From the NCBI RefSeq assembly GCF_000424265.1, contig NZ_AUJO01000001.1, forward strand, positions 744,001-808,000: a stretch of DNA of 64,000 nucleotides, written 5' to 3'. Source of the stretch: Butyrivibrio sp. WCD3002 (GTDB lineage: Bacteria; Bacillota; Clostridia; Lachnospirales; Lachnospiraceae). Both the position numbers and the translations under genes were made by a program. Every line of letters starts with the position of its first letter. Positions within the stretch are counted from its first letter, which is position 1. Below are positions 1 through 9,679 of this stretch, piece after piece. The notes under the pieces were generated by a model, which was given only the letters and a program-made list of their open reading frames with translations, did no database searches and had not been told where the DNA came from.

Positions 1-1219
1 CACAAAGATGATAGATATAAACATCATCCGGATAGTGGCATGTTCTTATAGCATTGATGTTATTCTGCTTCATGGTGCAAAGGTCAAGATATGCCTCTTC
101 GCGCCTTGGGCTTCTTCCAAAATCGCAGGAAAACTCATGTCTGTTAACGCCATAGAAAACAATTCTCTTGCCGTTAAGGCACATGATGCCATCCTTCATC
201 TCAAATTTTCTAAAGCCAACCTTTTCACGTACAACCTCATATACTTTGCCGGCTTCATCCATAAATTTAAGACGAAGCTCGTAAAACTGCGGCTTTTCTG
301 CACTCCAAAGCTTAACGTTACCGATCTTTTCATGGGCAGAGCCTTCCCCGGCTGTTACATCAATAATGCCGGATGCTGCTACTGCCTCAGCATTGCAGTC
401 AAAGGGCATATAAAGCTCATAGGCCACCTTTGCGTTTTGGGCATTGGTCTTAACCTGAATACTGAGATTACCGTTTATAAACTCATCATAAGGAATAGCC
501 TCTATTCTGATATCCTCTGCATGTACGGCAGGCTTTGTATAAAGAAATACATCGCGGAAAATTCCTGATAAGCGGAACATATCCTGATCCTCAAGCCAGC
601 TTGAAGAGGTCCATTTATAAACCTGAACTGCCAGCTTATTTACGCCCTCCTGCAAAAACTCTGTGATATCAAAATCAGAAGGAGTAAAGCTATCCTCGCT
701 GTAACCTGCAAATTTCCCATTTACCCAGAATGCGTATCCTGATTCAACACCCTGAAAGGAAATGCAAACCTTATCATCCTTATTCCAGTTAGCAGGCACC
801 TCAAAATACCTAATATAGCTTCCTGTGGGATTAAATATCTCCGGTACCTGTCCCGGCTCAATATCCTCGTGTCCCTCCCAGGGATACTGGGTATTAACGT
901 AGGTAGGCTCATCATAGCCCTCAAACTGAATATTGGAAGGAACCCTTATATCGTCCCAACCGGAGCAGTCATAGGAAGGCGCTTCAAAGCCTGCTATAAC
1001 GCTGTTCATATTATTGGCATAAGAAAACTTCCAGATACCGTTTAGACTCATCCTAAGTGAAGAATCATAGGGCACTCTGTCCTTTGCCAGGGCAGATTTA
1101 GAATTACACTCCTCATCGCTGGCATAAGGAATAAAATCCGCATGTGCAGGGAGTGTATTTATTTTAAAAATTGTAGGATCCTTGATGATCCCGTAATCAA
1201 ATTTTTCCATTTCATTCAT
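1..1219 (-). CDS. lacZ: Beta-galactosidase, GH2 (5' part; runs off the window)
   Basis: The first ~406 residues of a large GH2 beta-galactosidase are present; the catalytic part lies beyond base 1. It would hydrolyse terminal beta-galactosides, for example from galactan side chains. Visible are the GH2 jelly-roll (residues ~40-220, with RVPSNIQFEGYDEP and FWVNGKFAGYSEDSF), the beta-sandwich, and the start of the TIM barrel with GVNRHEF and NAIRTCHYP, typical of LacZ. There is no signal peptide, so it is cytoplasmic. The start may be the ATG at 1219 or the in-frame ATG at 1210; AGTAGG lies just upstream and fits 1210 at least as well. It follows the GH25-like gene by one base, so the two are probably cotranscribed. 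Confidence 0.93.
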   Translation of the reverse strand, partial: MNEMEKFDYGIIKDPTIFKINTLPAHADFIPYASDEECNSKSALAKDRVPYDSSLRMSLNGIWKFSYANNMNSVIAGFEAPSYDCSGWDDIRVPSNIQFEGYDEPTYVNTQYPWEGHEDIEPGQVPEIFNPTGSYIRYFEVPANWNKDDKVCISFQGVESGYAFWVNGKFAGYSEDSFTPSDFDITEFLQEGVNKLAVQVYKWTSSSWLEDQDMFRLSGIFRDVFLYTKPAVHAEDIRIEAIPYDEFINGNLSIQVKTNAQNAKVAYELYMPFDCNAEAVAASGIIDVTAGEGSAHEKIGNVKLWSAEKPQFYELRLKFMDEAGKVYEVVREKVGFRKFEMKDGIMCLNGKRIVFYGVNRHEFSCDFGRSPRREEAYLDLCTMKQNNINAIRTCHYPDDVYIYHLC

Positions 1220-1220
1220 C

Positions 1221-2324
1221 CTACTCTTCATCTGTTGAATAATCTGTCATACACATTATGAAATTGGCGCCGCCATCAATACCGTAAATATAACCGTTTC
1301 TGGTATATTCCCACATATCAAAGCGGTAGGGATAGTAAGGTCTGTCGCCATTAAAAGAAAACCAGACAGGATATTTCTTTTGCATTTCAGGTTCGATGTA
1401 TTCCGTATATGCCACGATATTTCCATAAATCATAGGCTTGTAGCCGGCATCCTTAACCTTACCGCAATAAGAATCGATTATTTTTGTATAATCCGAAGAA
1501 GTAAGATTAACCGTTCTTGATTCAGGACTGTCTGAAGCTTCAATCATTATTGCAACAGGATAAGTAATTTCATAAGGGCTAATAAGAGAAAGGATATAAT
1601 CCGCCTCCTCTTCAGCTTCCCTTGCATTTATTGCAGAGGAATCAAAATATACGCCAACCTTAAGTCCTGCAGCCAGAGCACCGTTCACATTCTGTCTGAA
1701 AAAATCATCCTCAACCAGGGACGCATCCTCGGAAGAACCGCGAAGTCCGACTCTCACCATTACAAAGTCCACCCCTACAGACTTAACATTCTCAAAATTT
1801 ATTTCACCGTTATATCTTGAGACCATTATTCCAAATTGAGGCTGAACACTTTCATCCGGGCCGATGTAATCAAGCTTGCCGTTGGAGCTGACTCTGAAAT
1901 CCTCAGCCTTAAATCCGTGTCTCTCCATATTTTCATCAATTGGGTAAAAAAGATATTCTCCGTTAGATGCGACTATAATATCATCAGGAAACATATCCCT
2001 GATAGCCGTAAGACTTCCTTTGCTGCCAAGTATATCCTTAAACTGTGTCCTTACATTCGTCAGTGTCTCGGACTCTGCCTCAGCTGCAGCATTTTCAACC
2101 AGCTGCTCCGTCTGAGCAGTGGTGAAATAGCCCTCTTTTTCAATGGCATCAAGCTCACTGGTCTTAGCTTCGATACGCCTTCTCAGGTCAGCATTGGAAA
2201 GAAGTAATCCTATACAGAAGGTGAGCGCTAAAAGGCTCACCAGACTTAGAAAAATTATTGATATTATATCCTTGGTTTTTCGAACCATTTTGCTGTTTTG
2301 ATGGTCATTCTTTTTCATAAGCAT
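1221..2324 (-). CDS. Membrane-anchored GH25-like protein lacking catalytic aspartates
   Basis: A 367-residue protein with a basic N-terminus, one membrane segment (~21-43), a helical linker (~45-95) and a GH25 lysozyme fold (~160-365). The fold shows as GIMVSRYNGEINFENVKSVG, the FDMWEYT strand and the terminal MCMTDYS. GH25 muramidases carry Asp in DVSxxQG, an Asp-x-Glu pair, and a late Asp. Here these are Met167 (GIMVS), Met260-Ile-Glu262 (PVAIMIE) and Asn354 (GGANF); only the Glu remains. The protein probably faces outside the membrane and may bind cell wall without cutting it. Its start overlaps the stop of the yitT-like gene by one base (TAATG), so translation is probably coupled. The fold is fairly sure; loss of activity is inferred. 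Confidence 0.85.
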   Translation of the reverse strand: MLMKKNDHQNSKMVRKTKDIISIIFLSLVSLLALTFCIGLLLSNADLRRRIEAKTSELDAIEKEGYFTTAQTEQLVENAAAEAESETLTNVRTQFKDILGSKGSLTAIRDMFPDDIIVASNGEYLFYPIDENMERHGFKAEDFRVSSNGKLDYIGPDESVQPQFGIMVSRYNGEINFENVKSVGVDFVMVRVGLRGSSEDASLVEDDFFRQNVNGALAAGLKVGVYFDSSAINAREAEEEADYILSLISPYEITYPVAIMIEASDSPESRTVNLTSSDYTKIIDSYCGKVKDAGYKPMIYGNIVAYTEYIEPEMQKKYPVWFSFNGDRPYYPYRFDMWEYTRNGYIYGIDGGANFIMCMTDYSTDEE

Positions 2325-3199
2325 TAAATCCGTTCGTCAAAATAGCTCTTGTATCCTTCACCGAAAATCTCAGAAGCACTGCTGACAATCATGAATGCAT
2401 CAGGATCTTCTTCACGTACAATGTCCTCTGCAAGAGGTGATAATCTTTTTTTAATGGCACAGAGGATTACCTTTTTCTGTTCTCCGCTGTAAGCACCCTG
2501 TCCAAAAATATGGGTTGCTCCAACGTCGAGCTCCTCTAAAAGCCTTCCTGTAATATTATCCGTCTTATCAGAAATAATGTAAATCAGTTTTGCGCCATCA
2601 CGTCCGTACAGAACAAAATCGATAACGTAGGAAGTGATAACAACTCCCAGAAGTGAGTAAAGGACAACCTTGATATCCTTAAGAACAACTCCCGCAAATG
2701 AAATAACAAACATATCGCTAAGTAAAAACAACACACCTGTCTTGATATGCGGATATTTCTGCCGTAGGAGTTTTATTATTACATCCGTTCCGCCTGTGGT
2801 TGCATGGCATTTAAATGTTATACCAATTCCCACAGCCACAAGTACGCTACCAAAAATCACACCAAGGATTACATCATAAACCGCAAACCTCATGCAGTAC
2901 TTTGCAAGCAGATCGGTAAATACTGATATCATCGAAGTCGCATAAATGGTCGAAATTGTAAATCTGATACCAAATTTATAAATAGCCAGAAACAGTATAG
3001 GCACGTTCATGATCATGAACCATACACCGGTTCCTATAGGAACAAGTCTGTTAAGTACAATTGCCGCTCCTGTAAGACCTCCCGGTGCAATGTTGTTAGG
3101 ATCATTGAAAAAGCTGGTACCCACCGCATAAAACAAAGCACCTATTGTTATCAGAAAATAATCTGTTCCCTTTTTGGTGATTTTCTCTACATAAGTCAT
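2324..3199 (-). CDS. YitT family membrane protein (DUF161/DUF2179)
   Basis: A 291-residue protein with about five or six hydrophobic segments in residues ~15-200, the family motif FFNDPNNIAPGGLTG near the N-terminus and CHATTGGTDVI mid-protein, then a soluble DUF2179 domain (~210-285). This is the standard architecture and length of Bacillus YitT/YpjC-type proteins, whose transport role is still unclear. The start lies three bases after the ilvA stop and has no obvious ribosome binding site, which suggests coupling to ilvA. The stop overlaps the next ATG. Confidence 0.9.
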   Translation of the reverse strand: MTYVEKITKKGTDYFLITIGALFYAVGTSFFNDPNNIAPGGLTGAAIVLNRLVPIGTGVWFMIMNVPILFLAIYKFGIRFTISTIYATSMISVFTDLLAKYCMRFAVYDVILGVIFGSVLVAVGIGITFKCHATTGGTDVIIKLLRQKYPHIKTGVLFLLSDMFVISFAGVVLKDIKVVLYSLLGVVITSYVIDFVLYGRDGAKLIYIISDKTDNITGRLLEELDVGATHIFGQGAYSGEQKKVILCAIKKRLSPLAEDIVREEDPDAFMIVSSASEIFGEGYKSYFDERI

Positions 3200-3202
3200 A
3201 TA

Positions 3203-4429
3203 TTAAATGTTGGTGCGAACAATCTTCGGCTTATAACCATGCTCTTCAAGAGTCTGAATTATCTGCTCCTTATGTTCGCTGCCAAATGCCTCCAAAGTAA
3301 TACGAAGTTCAACAGCTGCACTTCTGTTGATTGAAACAAACTGATTATGCTCAAGCTTGATAACATTACCGTTTGTCTTTGCAATAATATCTGCAACCGC
3401 AGCAAGCTGTCCCGGCTTATCCGGAAGAAGTACAGATACCGTAAAGATACGATTTCTGAGGATCAGTCCCTGCTGTACTACGGAAGACATTGTGATAATG
3501 TCCATGTTACCGCCTGAAAGTACGCAGACAACTCTCTTATCCTTGGTATCAAGCTGCTTAAGTGCAGCCACGGATAACAGTCCGGAGTTCTCAACTACCA
3601 TCTTGTGATTCTCAACCATATCAAGGAAGGAAACTACAAGATCCTCATCGGGAACAGTTACGATATCATCAATATATTTCTGAATATAAGGGAAAATCTT
3701 TTCACCGGGAGTCTTAACCGCAGTACCGTCTGCAATTGTGTTTACTGAAGGAAGTGTAGTAACCTTTCCGTTCTTAAGACTCTCCTTCATGCAGCTGGCG
3801 CCCTCAGGCTCAACACCGATGATCTGAACCTTGGGATTAAGAAGCTTTGCAAGAGTTGCAACGCCGGTCGCAAGACCGCCTCCACCAATCGGAACCAGAA
3901 TCATATCTACTGTAGGAAGCTCTTTGATAACCTCCATTGCGATGGTTCCCTGACCTGTAGCCACATCAAGGTCATCAAAGGGATGAACAAAGGTGTAGCC
4001 GTGCTCATCAGCAAGCTTAAGTGCCATATCGCAGGCATCATCATACACATCACCGTGAAGAATAACCTCTGCGCCAAGGGCTTTGGTTCTGTTTACCTTG
4101 ATAAGAGGGGTTGAAGTAGGCATTACGATGGTAGCCTTTACACCATAAGCCTTAGCAGCATAGGCAACACCCTGTGCATGGTTTCCTGCTGAAGCTGTGA
4201 TAAGACCCTTTTCTCTCTCCTCATCACTGAGGGTCATGATCTTATAATATGCTCCGCGTACCTTGTAGGCACCTGTTCTCTGAAGGTTCTCAGGCTTTAA
4301 GTAAACCTTTCCGCCTGTAACCTGGCTCCAATAATCACTGTAGATAAGTTTAGTATCCAGTGTTACCTTTTTCACACATTCATAGGCTTCCTCAAAAGCC
4401 GGAAGCGTTAAGCTCTCCTGTTTCCCCAT
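3203..4429 (-). CDS. ilvA: Threonine ammonia-lyase with ACT domain
   Basis: A PLP-dependent enzyme that converts L-threonine to 2-oxobutanoate and ammonia, the first step to isoleucine or to propionate-type products. It is 408 residues: a fold-type II PLP domain with the Schiff-base lysine in GAYKVRGA (Lys56), the phosphate-binding GGGGL near residue 182 and LSGGN near 315, then one short C-terminal ACT-like domain (~330-405, VLLPDKPGQLAAVADII). The length and single ACT domain match the TdcB-like/short IlvA class rather than the long E. coli IlvA. The start is fixed by GGAGGATAAAA before the ATG. It follows ftsY by 14 bases, so it sits at the tail of the smc-ftsY transcript. Confidence 0.95.
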   Translation of the reverse strand: MGKQESLTLPAFEEAYECVKKVTLDTKLIYSDYWSQVTGGKVYLKPENLQRTGAYKVRGAYYKIMTLSDEEREKGLITASAGNHAQGVAYAAKAYGVKATIVMPTSTPLIKVNRTKALGAEVILHGDVYDDACDMALKLADEHGYTFVHPFDDLDVATGQGTIAMEVIKELPTVDMILVPIGGGGLATGVATLAKLLNPKVQIIGVEPEGASCMKESLKNGKVTTLPSVNTIADGTAVKTPGEKIFPYIQKYIDDIVTVPDEDLVVSFLDMVENHKMVVENSGLLSVAALKQLDTKDKRVVCVLSGGNMDIITMSSVVQQGLILRNRIFTVSVLLPDKPGQLAAVADIIAKTNGNVIKLEHNQFVSINRSAAVELRITLEAFGSEHKEQIIQTLEEHGYKPKIVRTNI

Positions 4430-4443
4430 TTTTATCCTCCAAA

Positions 4444-5358
4444 TTAGCTAAAAAGTGCATCAACAAACTGATCAGATTCAAATCTCTCAAGATCATCAAG
4501 ACCTTCTCCAACTCCGATGTATTTAACCGGAATATTAAGCTCGGATACGATTGCTACCGCAATACCACCCTTGGCTGTTCCATCAAGCTTGGTAAGAACG
4601 ATTCCCGTAAGATCCGCAACCTCACCGAATTCTCTCGCCTGTGAAATAGCATTCTGTCCGGTTGTACCATCGAGAACAATAAAGTTCTCACGTCTTACAC
4701 CGGGAAGCTCCTTATCAAGAATCCTGTTCATCTTGGAAAGCTCTTCCATAAGATTCTTTTTATTGTGAAGTCTTCCGGCAGTATCAATCATCAAAATATC
4801 AATATCTTTTGAACGGAATGATGAAACTGCATCATAAATAACGCTAGCGGGATCAGCACCTTCTTTTCCAGCAACAAGCGGTACTTCAGCTCTGTTTGTC
4901 CACTCTCTGAGCTGTTCTGTAGCTCCTGCTCTGTAGGTATCTGCCGCAGCCACAAGGACCTTTTTGCCTTTTTTTCTGAAATGTGCAGCAAGCTTACCAA
5001 CGGATGTGGTCTTACCAACACCGTTAACGCCTATAACAAAGATAACTGTCTTCTGATTTTCAAATTCATAAGCGTTCTCTTTGGTACGCATCTGTTCACG
5101 GATGTTCTCTATAAGAAGTTCCTTACATTCTGCTGTGTCAGTTATATGTCTGTCTCTTACCTGCTCTCTGAGTTTATCCATAATGCGGCTTGTGGCATTG
5201 ATTCCAATGTCACCCATTATGAGAGTCTCTTCAAGCTCCTCGTAGAAATCCTCATCGACACTTGAGAAATTACTAAGAACATTGTTTATGCCCTTAACAA
5301 CTCCTTCCTTTGTCTTAGTGAGTCCATCCTGTAGTTTTGCAAAAAAACCGCCTGCCAT
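4444..5358 (-). CDS. ftsY: Signal recognition particle receptor FtsY
   Basis: A GTPase that docks ribosome-SRP complexes at the membrane. It is 304 residues: a short N domain (1-95) followed by the G domain with the P-loop GVNGVGKTT (110-118), the insertion-box motif ADTYRAGATEQL, DTAGR (192-196) and TKLDGTAKGG (256-265). It lacks the long acidic N-terminal extension of E. coli FtsY, as is usual in Firmicutes. Its ATG overlaps the smc stop (TAATG), the conserved smc-ftsY coupling. Confidence 0.97.
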   Translation of the reverse strand: MAGGFFAKLQDGLTKTKEGVVKGINNVLSNFSSVDEDFYEELEETLIMGDIGINATSRIMDKLREQVRDRHITDTAECKELLIENIREQMRTKENAYEFENQKTVIFVIGVNGVGKTTSVGKLAAHFRKKGKKVLVAAADTYRAGATEQLREWTNRAEVPLVAGKEGADPASVIYDAVSSFRSKDIDILMIDTAGRLHNKKNLMEELSKMNRILDKELPGVRRENFIVLDGTTGQNAISQAREFGEVADLTGIVLTKLDGTAKGGIAVAIVSELNIPVKYIGVGEGLDDLERFESDQFVDALFS

Positions 5359-8300
5359 TAATCCGTAAGCTCCTTATCAATCAAATTAACACTAACAAGA
5401 GTAGATACACCCTTCTCCTGCATTGTAATACCATAAAGTCTGTCAGCACTTTCCATTGTACCACGCCTGTGTGTGATGACAATAAACTGCGTGGATTTAA
5501 GTTTATGGAGATAATGTGCAAAACGAACAACGTTGTTCTCATCAAGTGCCGCTTCAATCTCATCAAGGAGACAGAAGGGTGAAGGCTTAAGGTTCTGAAT
5601 CGCAAACAAAAGCGCGATGGCCGCAAGGGCCTTCTCTCCACCGGAGAGCTGCATCATGTTAACAAGCTTTTTGCCCGGTGGCTGAGCATTGATTCTGATA
5701 CCTGCTTCAAGGATATCCTCATCCTCAACCAGCTCAAGGGTACCTTTACCGCCGCCGAACATTTCCTTAAATACCTTATCGAACTCTGTCTGAATCTTCT
5801 GGAACTGGTCAATGAACTGCTTTCTCATGGATTCATCCAGCTCTGTGATTATCTCGCGAAGTTGCTGCTCAGCTGCAATTAGATCATCATGCTGAGTCTT
5901 CATGAAAGTATAACGCTCCATGAGGATTCTGTAATCCTCAATGGCATTGACATTTACATCGCCAAGCTTTCTGATTGCATCCTTAAGTGAAGAAATCTGT
6001 CTCTTCATTGCAGGCATATCAGTCATGGTCTCATCTCGCATGGATGCAGCATCTGTAAGAGTTATCTCATACTCATCCCACATGTAGTTGATCTGAGTTT
6101 CAATTGCTTCCTTACTTCTCTCGCATCTTGCAGTGAGCCTTGTAACTTCTTTATCAAGACCATTTATAGTCTGATTCAGTTCCTCAGTCATCTTGAAGAA
6201 GTTCTTCTGAGAAGCTGTAAGTTCGTCCTTCTTTGCTCTCTTTTCTTCAAGAGCCTTGCTTACATCAGTCTGAACATCCTTAGAACTCTCGATTGTGAGC
6301 TTAATCTCCTCGATGTCCTTCTTACGCTGTTCCAAAATTTCATTATTCTGTTTAATGGATGCAATGATCTCATCAAGAGCATCCTGCTCTGTTTTGATCT
6401 CACCCTCTATACGATCAAGATTCTGTTTCTCGAAGGTCTCCTTCTGGAGAATCTTCTCGTATTCAATATCCCATGCGGATACGTTCTCGGATTCCTTCTC
6501 TTCCTCTTCATGAAGAGTTTCAAGTTTGGTCTGGAATTCAGAAACCTTTGCTGACTGCTCAGCTTCTGTTTTCTCTGACTGCTCAAGAGCTGCCTTTGAA
6601 TCCTCGCGTTCCTTCTGGATATCCAGCATCTGCTGCTCGATGGACTCGCTCTCAGCCTTAAGGTCAGAGTAGTTGCCCTTCTGCTGAGCCTGGCGCTCCT
6701 TCTCATTTTCTACATTTATACGGGCAGTATTCTGCTCGATAAACTTAGTCTGCAGTGCTGTTCTTAATTCTTCAACAGTAACGCGAAGCTCATTTCTGTG
6801 CTTCTTGGTGTCCTCAATCTCCTTCTGGAAAAGAGCGATATTTTCCTTGTGCTTCTTAACATCTGCCTCAAGTTCATCCATCTCTCTTCGTCTTCCGAGA
6901 AGATTGGAGCTGTTTCTGAAGGTACCGCCACTGATGGCACCGCCGGGAACAAGAAGTTCTCCTTCAAGGGTAACCATACGGATAGTGTACTTATATTTTC
7001 TTGCGATTAAAACAGCGTTATCTACTGTATCTACAACCACAATTCTGCCAAGCATTGCCTTGGCAACACTTCTGTATTTATCCTCAGTATCAACCAGCTC
7101 ATCAGCCATACCAAGCACGCCCTTTTCATTAAGAGCTTCCTGTGCCTTAAACTCCTGAGGATCACGGATACTTGTAAGAGGAAGGAATGTTGCACGTCCT
7201 GCCTTCGATTTTTTAAGGAAGGCAATCATTTCCTTAGCTGTCTCTTCATCATCCGTTACTATATTCTGAATATTACCGCCAAGGGCAATTTCAATAGCTG
7301 TCTCGTATTTAGGCTGTGTCTTTATAATGTCGGCAACAACACCGATGATACCGGGTGTGTCAGCCTTGTGTTCCATTACCTTCTTGACACTTCCGCCGTA
7401 GCCTTCATATCTCTCAGTTAAGTTACTAAGAGCATCCAGCTTGGACTTTGCCTGAGTGTAAAGATTCTGCTCATCACGAAGCTTGGCATCCTTCTGTGAA
7501 AGCTTATCTCTGATACCTGCAAGCTCATTCTCAGAATCCTTCTGTTTCTGATTCATGGTCCTGATCTCTTCGGTGATCTGTTCAAACTGAGCGTTCAGGT
7601 TCTTAATAATCTCTTCCTGTGCAGATTCATCGGAGCGGGCCTTTACAAGCTTACCTGTAAGCTCCGCCTTCCTTATGTTGATCTGCTCCTGTCTGGTATC
7701 CAGTGAACTGATACGGGACTTTATGGTAGATCTCTCTGACAGGGTCTCGATTATCTTACTCTTACAATTCTCAACCTCAGTATTTATCTCATTTATCTGA
7801 GTCATTATGCCATCGAGCTTTTCTCTGGCTTTTGCTCTGTCTCCGGAGAGGACTTCAAGTTCTTTATCGATAACCTCTTTCTCGGCAAGGACCTTGTCTT
7901 TTTCCTTCTCCTTCTCGGCTATCTTTTCTTCCTCGTCCTTTTTGCGTCTCTCAAAATGCTCTGAATCATTAGTGGCAGAACGAATCTGTTCATTCATGAT
8001 ACCGATCTGGCCTTCGAGTTTTTCTCTCTTAACGGAGGTATCTGTAATCTTGGCTCTGGCTTCCTCAATCTCATGATCGAGAGTCTCGATTTCCTCCTGA
8101 ATTCCCTCGTACTCAGCCTTGGTATCCTCGTACTTTTCCTGAGCTTCAGTGAGCTGTTTGGAAGCCACTTCAAGATTCTCCTCAGATTCTGCAAGGTTTT
8201 TCTTCTGAGCTTCGTTCTCAAGAAGGAACATATTCACGTCAAGACTTTTAAGTTCTTCCTTGTGCTTTAAATATACCTTGGCAACCTCTGACTGCTTCTC

Positions 8301-8915
8301 CAAAGGCTCAACCTGCTTCTCCAGCTCGGATAAAATATCATTTACACGGGTAAGATTCTGCTTTTCCTGCTCAAGCTTCTTTATCGCAGTATCTTTTCTT
8401 GATTTAAACTTAACGATTCCGGCAGCTTCATCAAAAAGATTACGTCTGTCCTCGGGCTTACTTGAAAGGATCTGGTCAATCTGACCCTGTCCGATGATAG
8501 AATAGCCCTCTTTACCGATACCTGTATCATAAAAAAGCTCATTTACATCTTTGAGCCTGCAGGTATTACCATTTATCATATATTCACTCTCTCCGGACCT
8601 GTAAAGGCGTCTGGAGACAGTTACTTCATCATATTCAATAGGAAGCGCATGATCTGAATTATCAAGCGTAATTGCGACGTATGCATAGCCCAGAGGTTTT
8701 CTAAGCTCTGTTCCTGCAAAAATAACATCCGTCATAGTGCCGCCACGGAGCTGTTTAATACGCTGTTCACCGAGAACCCATCTCACTGCATCAGCGACAT
8801 TGCTCTTACCTGATCCGTTAGGTCCGACTATGCCGGATATTCCATTGTGAAATTCAAGTTTTATTTTATTTGCGAATGACTTAAAGCCGTGAATTTCAAT
8901 GCTTTTTAAATACAT
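5358..8915 (-). CDS. smc: Chromosome segregation ATPase SMC
   Basis: The core subunit of bacterial condensin, which acts with ScpA and ScpB. At 1185 residues it has the family length. Walker A is GPNGSGKSN near residue 33, followed by long coiled coils (~170-480 and ~690-1000) around a hinge (~500-665, GYGGSVKKVMEHK and ATFLPL). The C-terminal head carries the ABC signature LSGGEKALAAIALLFA and the Walker B LLDEIEAALDE. It starts one base after the rnc stop and overlaps ftsY. There is no clear Shine-Dalgarno, so coupling to rnc is likely. Confidence 0.98.
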   Translation of the reverse strand: MYLKSIEIHGFKSFANKIKLEFHNGISGIVGPNGSGKSNVADAVRWVLGEQRIKQLRGGTMTDVIFAGTELRKPLGYAYVAITLDNSDHALPIEYDEVTVSRRLYRSGESEYMINGNTCRLKDVNELFYDTGIGKEGYSIIGQGQIDQILSSKPEDRRNLFDEAAGIVKFKSRKDTAIKKLEQEKQNLTRVNDILSELEKQVEPLEKQSEVAKVYLKHKEELKSLDVNMFLLENEAQKKNLAESEENLEVASKQLTEAQEKYEDTKAEYEGIQEEIETLDHEIEEARAKITDTSVKREKLEGQIGIMNEQIRSATNDSEHFERRKKDEEEKIAEKEKEKDKVLAEKEVIDKELEVLSGDRAKAREKLDGIMTQINEINTEVENCKSKIIETLSERSTIKSRISSLDTRQEQINIRKAELTGKLVKARSDESAQEEIIKNLNAQFEQITEEIRTMNQKQKDSENELAGIRDKLSQKDAKLRDEQNLYTQAKSKLDALSNLTERYEGYGGSVKKVMEHKADTPGIIGVVADIIKTQPKYETAIEIALGGNIQNIVTDDEETAKEMIAFLKKSKAGRATFLPLTSIRDPQEFKAQEALNEKGVLGMADELVDTEDKYRSVAKAMLGRIVVVDTVDNAVLIARKYKYTIRMVTLEGELLVPGGAISGGTFRNSSNLLGRRREMDELEADVKKHKENIALFQKEIEDTKKHRNELRVTVEELRTALQTKFIEQNTARINVENEKERQAQQKGNYSDLKAESESIEQQMLDIQKEREDSKAALEQSEKTEAEQSAKVSEFQTKLETLHEEEEKESENVSAWDIEYEKILQKETFEKQNLDRIEGEIKTEQDALDEIIASIKQNNEILEQRKKDIEEIKLTIESSKDVQTDVSKALEEKRAKKDELTASQKNFFKMTEELNQTINGLDKEVTRLTARCERSKEAIETQINYMWDEYEITLTDAASMRDETMTDMPAMKRQISSLKDAIRKLGDVNVNAIEDYRILMERYTFMKTQHDDLIAAEQQLREIITELDESMRKQFIDQFQKIQTEFDKVFKEMFGGGKGTLELVEDEDILEAGIRINAQPPGKKLVNMMQLSGGEKALAAIALLFAIQNLKPSPFCLLDEIEAALDENNVVRFAHYLHKLKSTQFIVITHRRGTMESADRLYGITMQEKGVSTLVSVNLIDKELTD

Positions 8916-8916
8916 A

Positions 8917-9609
8917 TTACTTTTCTTTTAGTTTCAGGATAGCCTGATAAGCCGCCTTCTGCTCGGCTGCCTTCTTGGTCTTTCCTGACCCCTCTCCCAA
9001 TTTTATACTGCCCACGTAAACGGCAGACTCGAATATTTTATCATGCTCAGGGCCACTTTCGCCACAAATTTCATAACGAAGTTCTCCCTTGTCGTCCTTC
9101 TGCACCATTTCCTGCAGAACTGACTTGCTATCATAAAATATCTTTTTCTCCTCGGGATTATCGAGGATATATTTCTCTATATGCTTTTTAGCTGCATCAA
9201 GACCGCTGTCGAGATAGATGGCACCGATAAGAGCCTCCATGACATCTGCGATTATTGACTCTCTGTGGCGTCCGCCTGTAGCCTCTTCACCTTTTCCAAG
9301 AAAGATATATTTATCAAGCTCGATCTCCTGCGCACAATAAGAAAGCGCAGGCTCACATACCATGGATGCGCGAAGCTTTGTCATCTCTCCTTCTTTTTTA
9401 TTGGGATATTTCTCATACAGATAATGACTGGATACTAACTCAAGTACAGCATCACCCAGGAACTCTATTCTCTCGTAGTCCCTGCGCTTGTTGATTTTCT
9501 GCTCGTTAGCATAAGAGCTATGGGTAAGAGCCTGAAGAAGAAGGTTCCTATCCTTAAATGTATAGCCTATTTTATTTTCAAGTTCGGTAAGTTCCTGCTC
9601 CCCTATCAT
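8917..9609 (-). CDS. rnc: Ribonuclease III
   Basis: A double-stranded-RNA endonuclease for rRNA and mRNA processing. It is 230 residues: an RNase III domain with the catalytic signature ERIEFLGDAVLE (~46-57) and a C-terminal dsRNA-binding domain (~155-229, GSGKTKKAAEQKAAYQAI). The start chosen is ATG at 9609, with GGGAG six bases before it; an upstream in-frame TTG at 9615 falls inside that spacing. Together with smc and ftsY it forms the classical Firmicutes block. Confidence 0.96.
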   Translation of the reverse strand: MIGEQELTELENKIGYTFKDRNLLLQALTHSSYANEQKINKRRDYERIEFLGDAVLELVSSHYLYEKYPNKKEGEMTKLRASMVCEPALSYCAQEIELDKYIFLGKGEEATGGRHRESIIADVMEALIGAIYLDSGLDAAKKHIEKYILDNPEEKKIFYDSKSVLQEMVQKDDKGELRYEICGESGPEHDKIFESAVYVGSIKLGEGSGKTKKAAEQKAAYQAILKLKEK

Positions 9610-9637
9610 AAACAACTCCCATTTTTTATTCTAAAAT

Positions 9638-9668
9638 CGAGTAGGAAAGATATAATCTCCCCTACTCG
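9638..9668 (-). terminator. Terminator after acpP
   Basis: An inverted repeat, CGAGTAGG and CCTACTCG, separated by 15 bases. On the minus strand it is followed by ATTTTAG. It lies 11 bases beyond the acpP stop and before rnc, so part of the transcription should stop here and rnc-smc-ftsY should be expressed at a lower level than acpP. Confidence 0.75.
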
Positions 9669-9679
9669 TGGTATTTATC

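Noticed and set aside
8..568. Open frame of 186 codons on the plus strand
   Set aside because: It lies opposite the GH2 beta-galactosidase, which has clear family motifs in the minus frame, and its translation shows no family resemblance.
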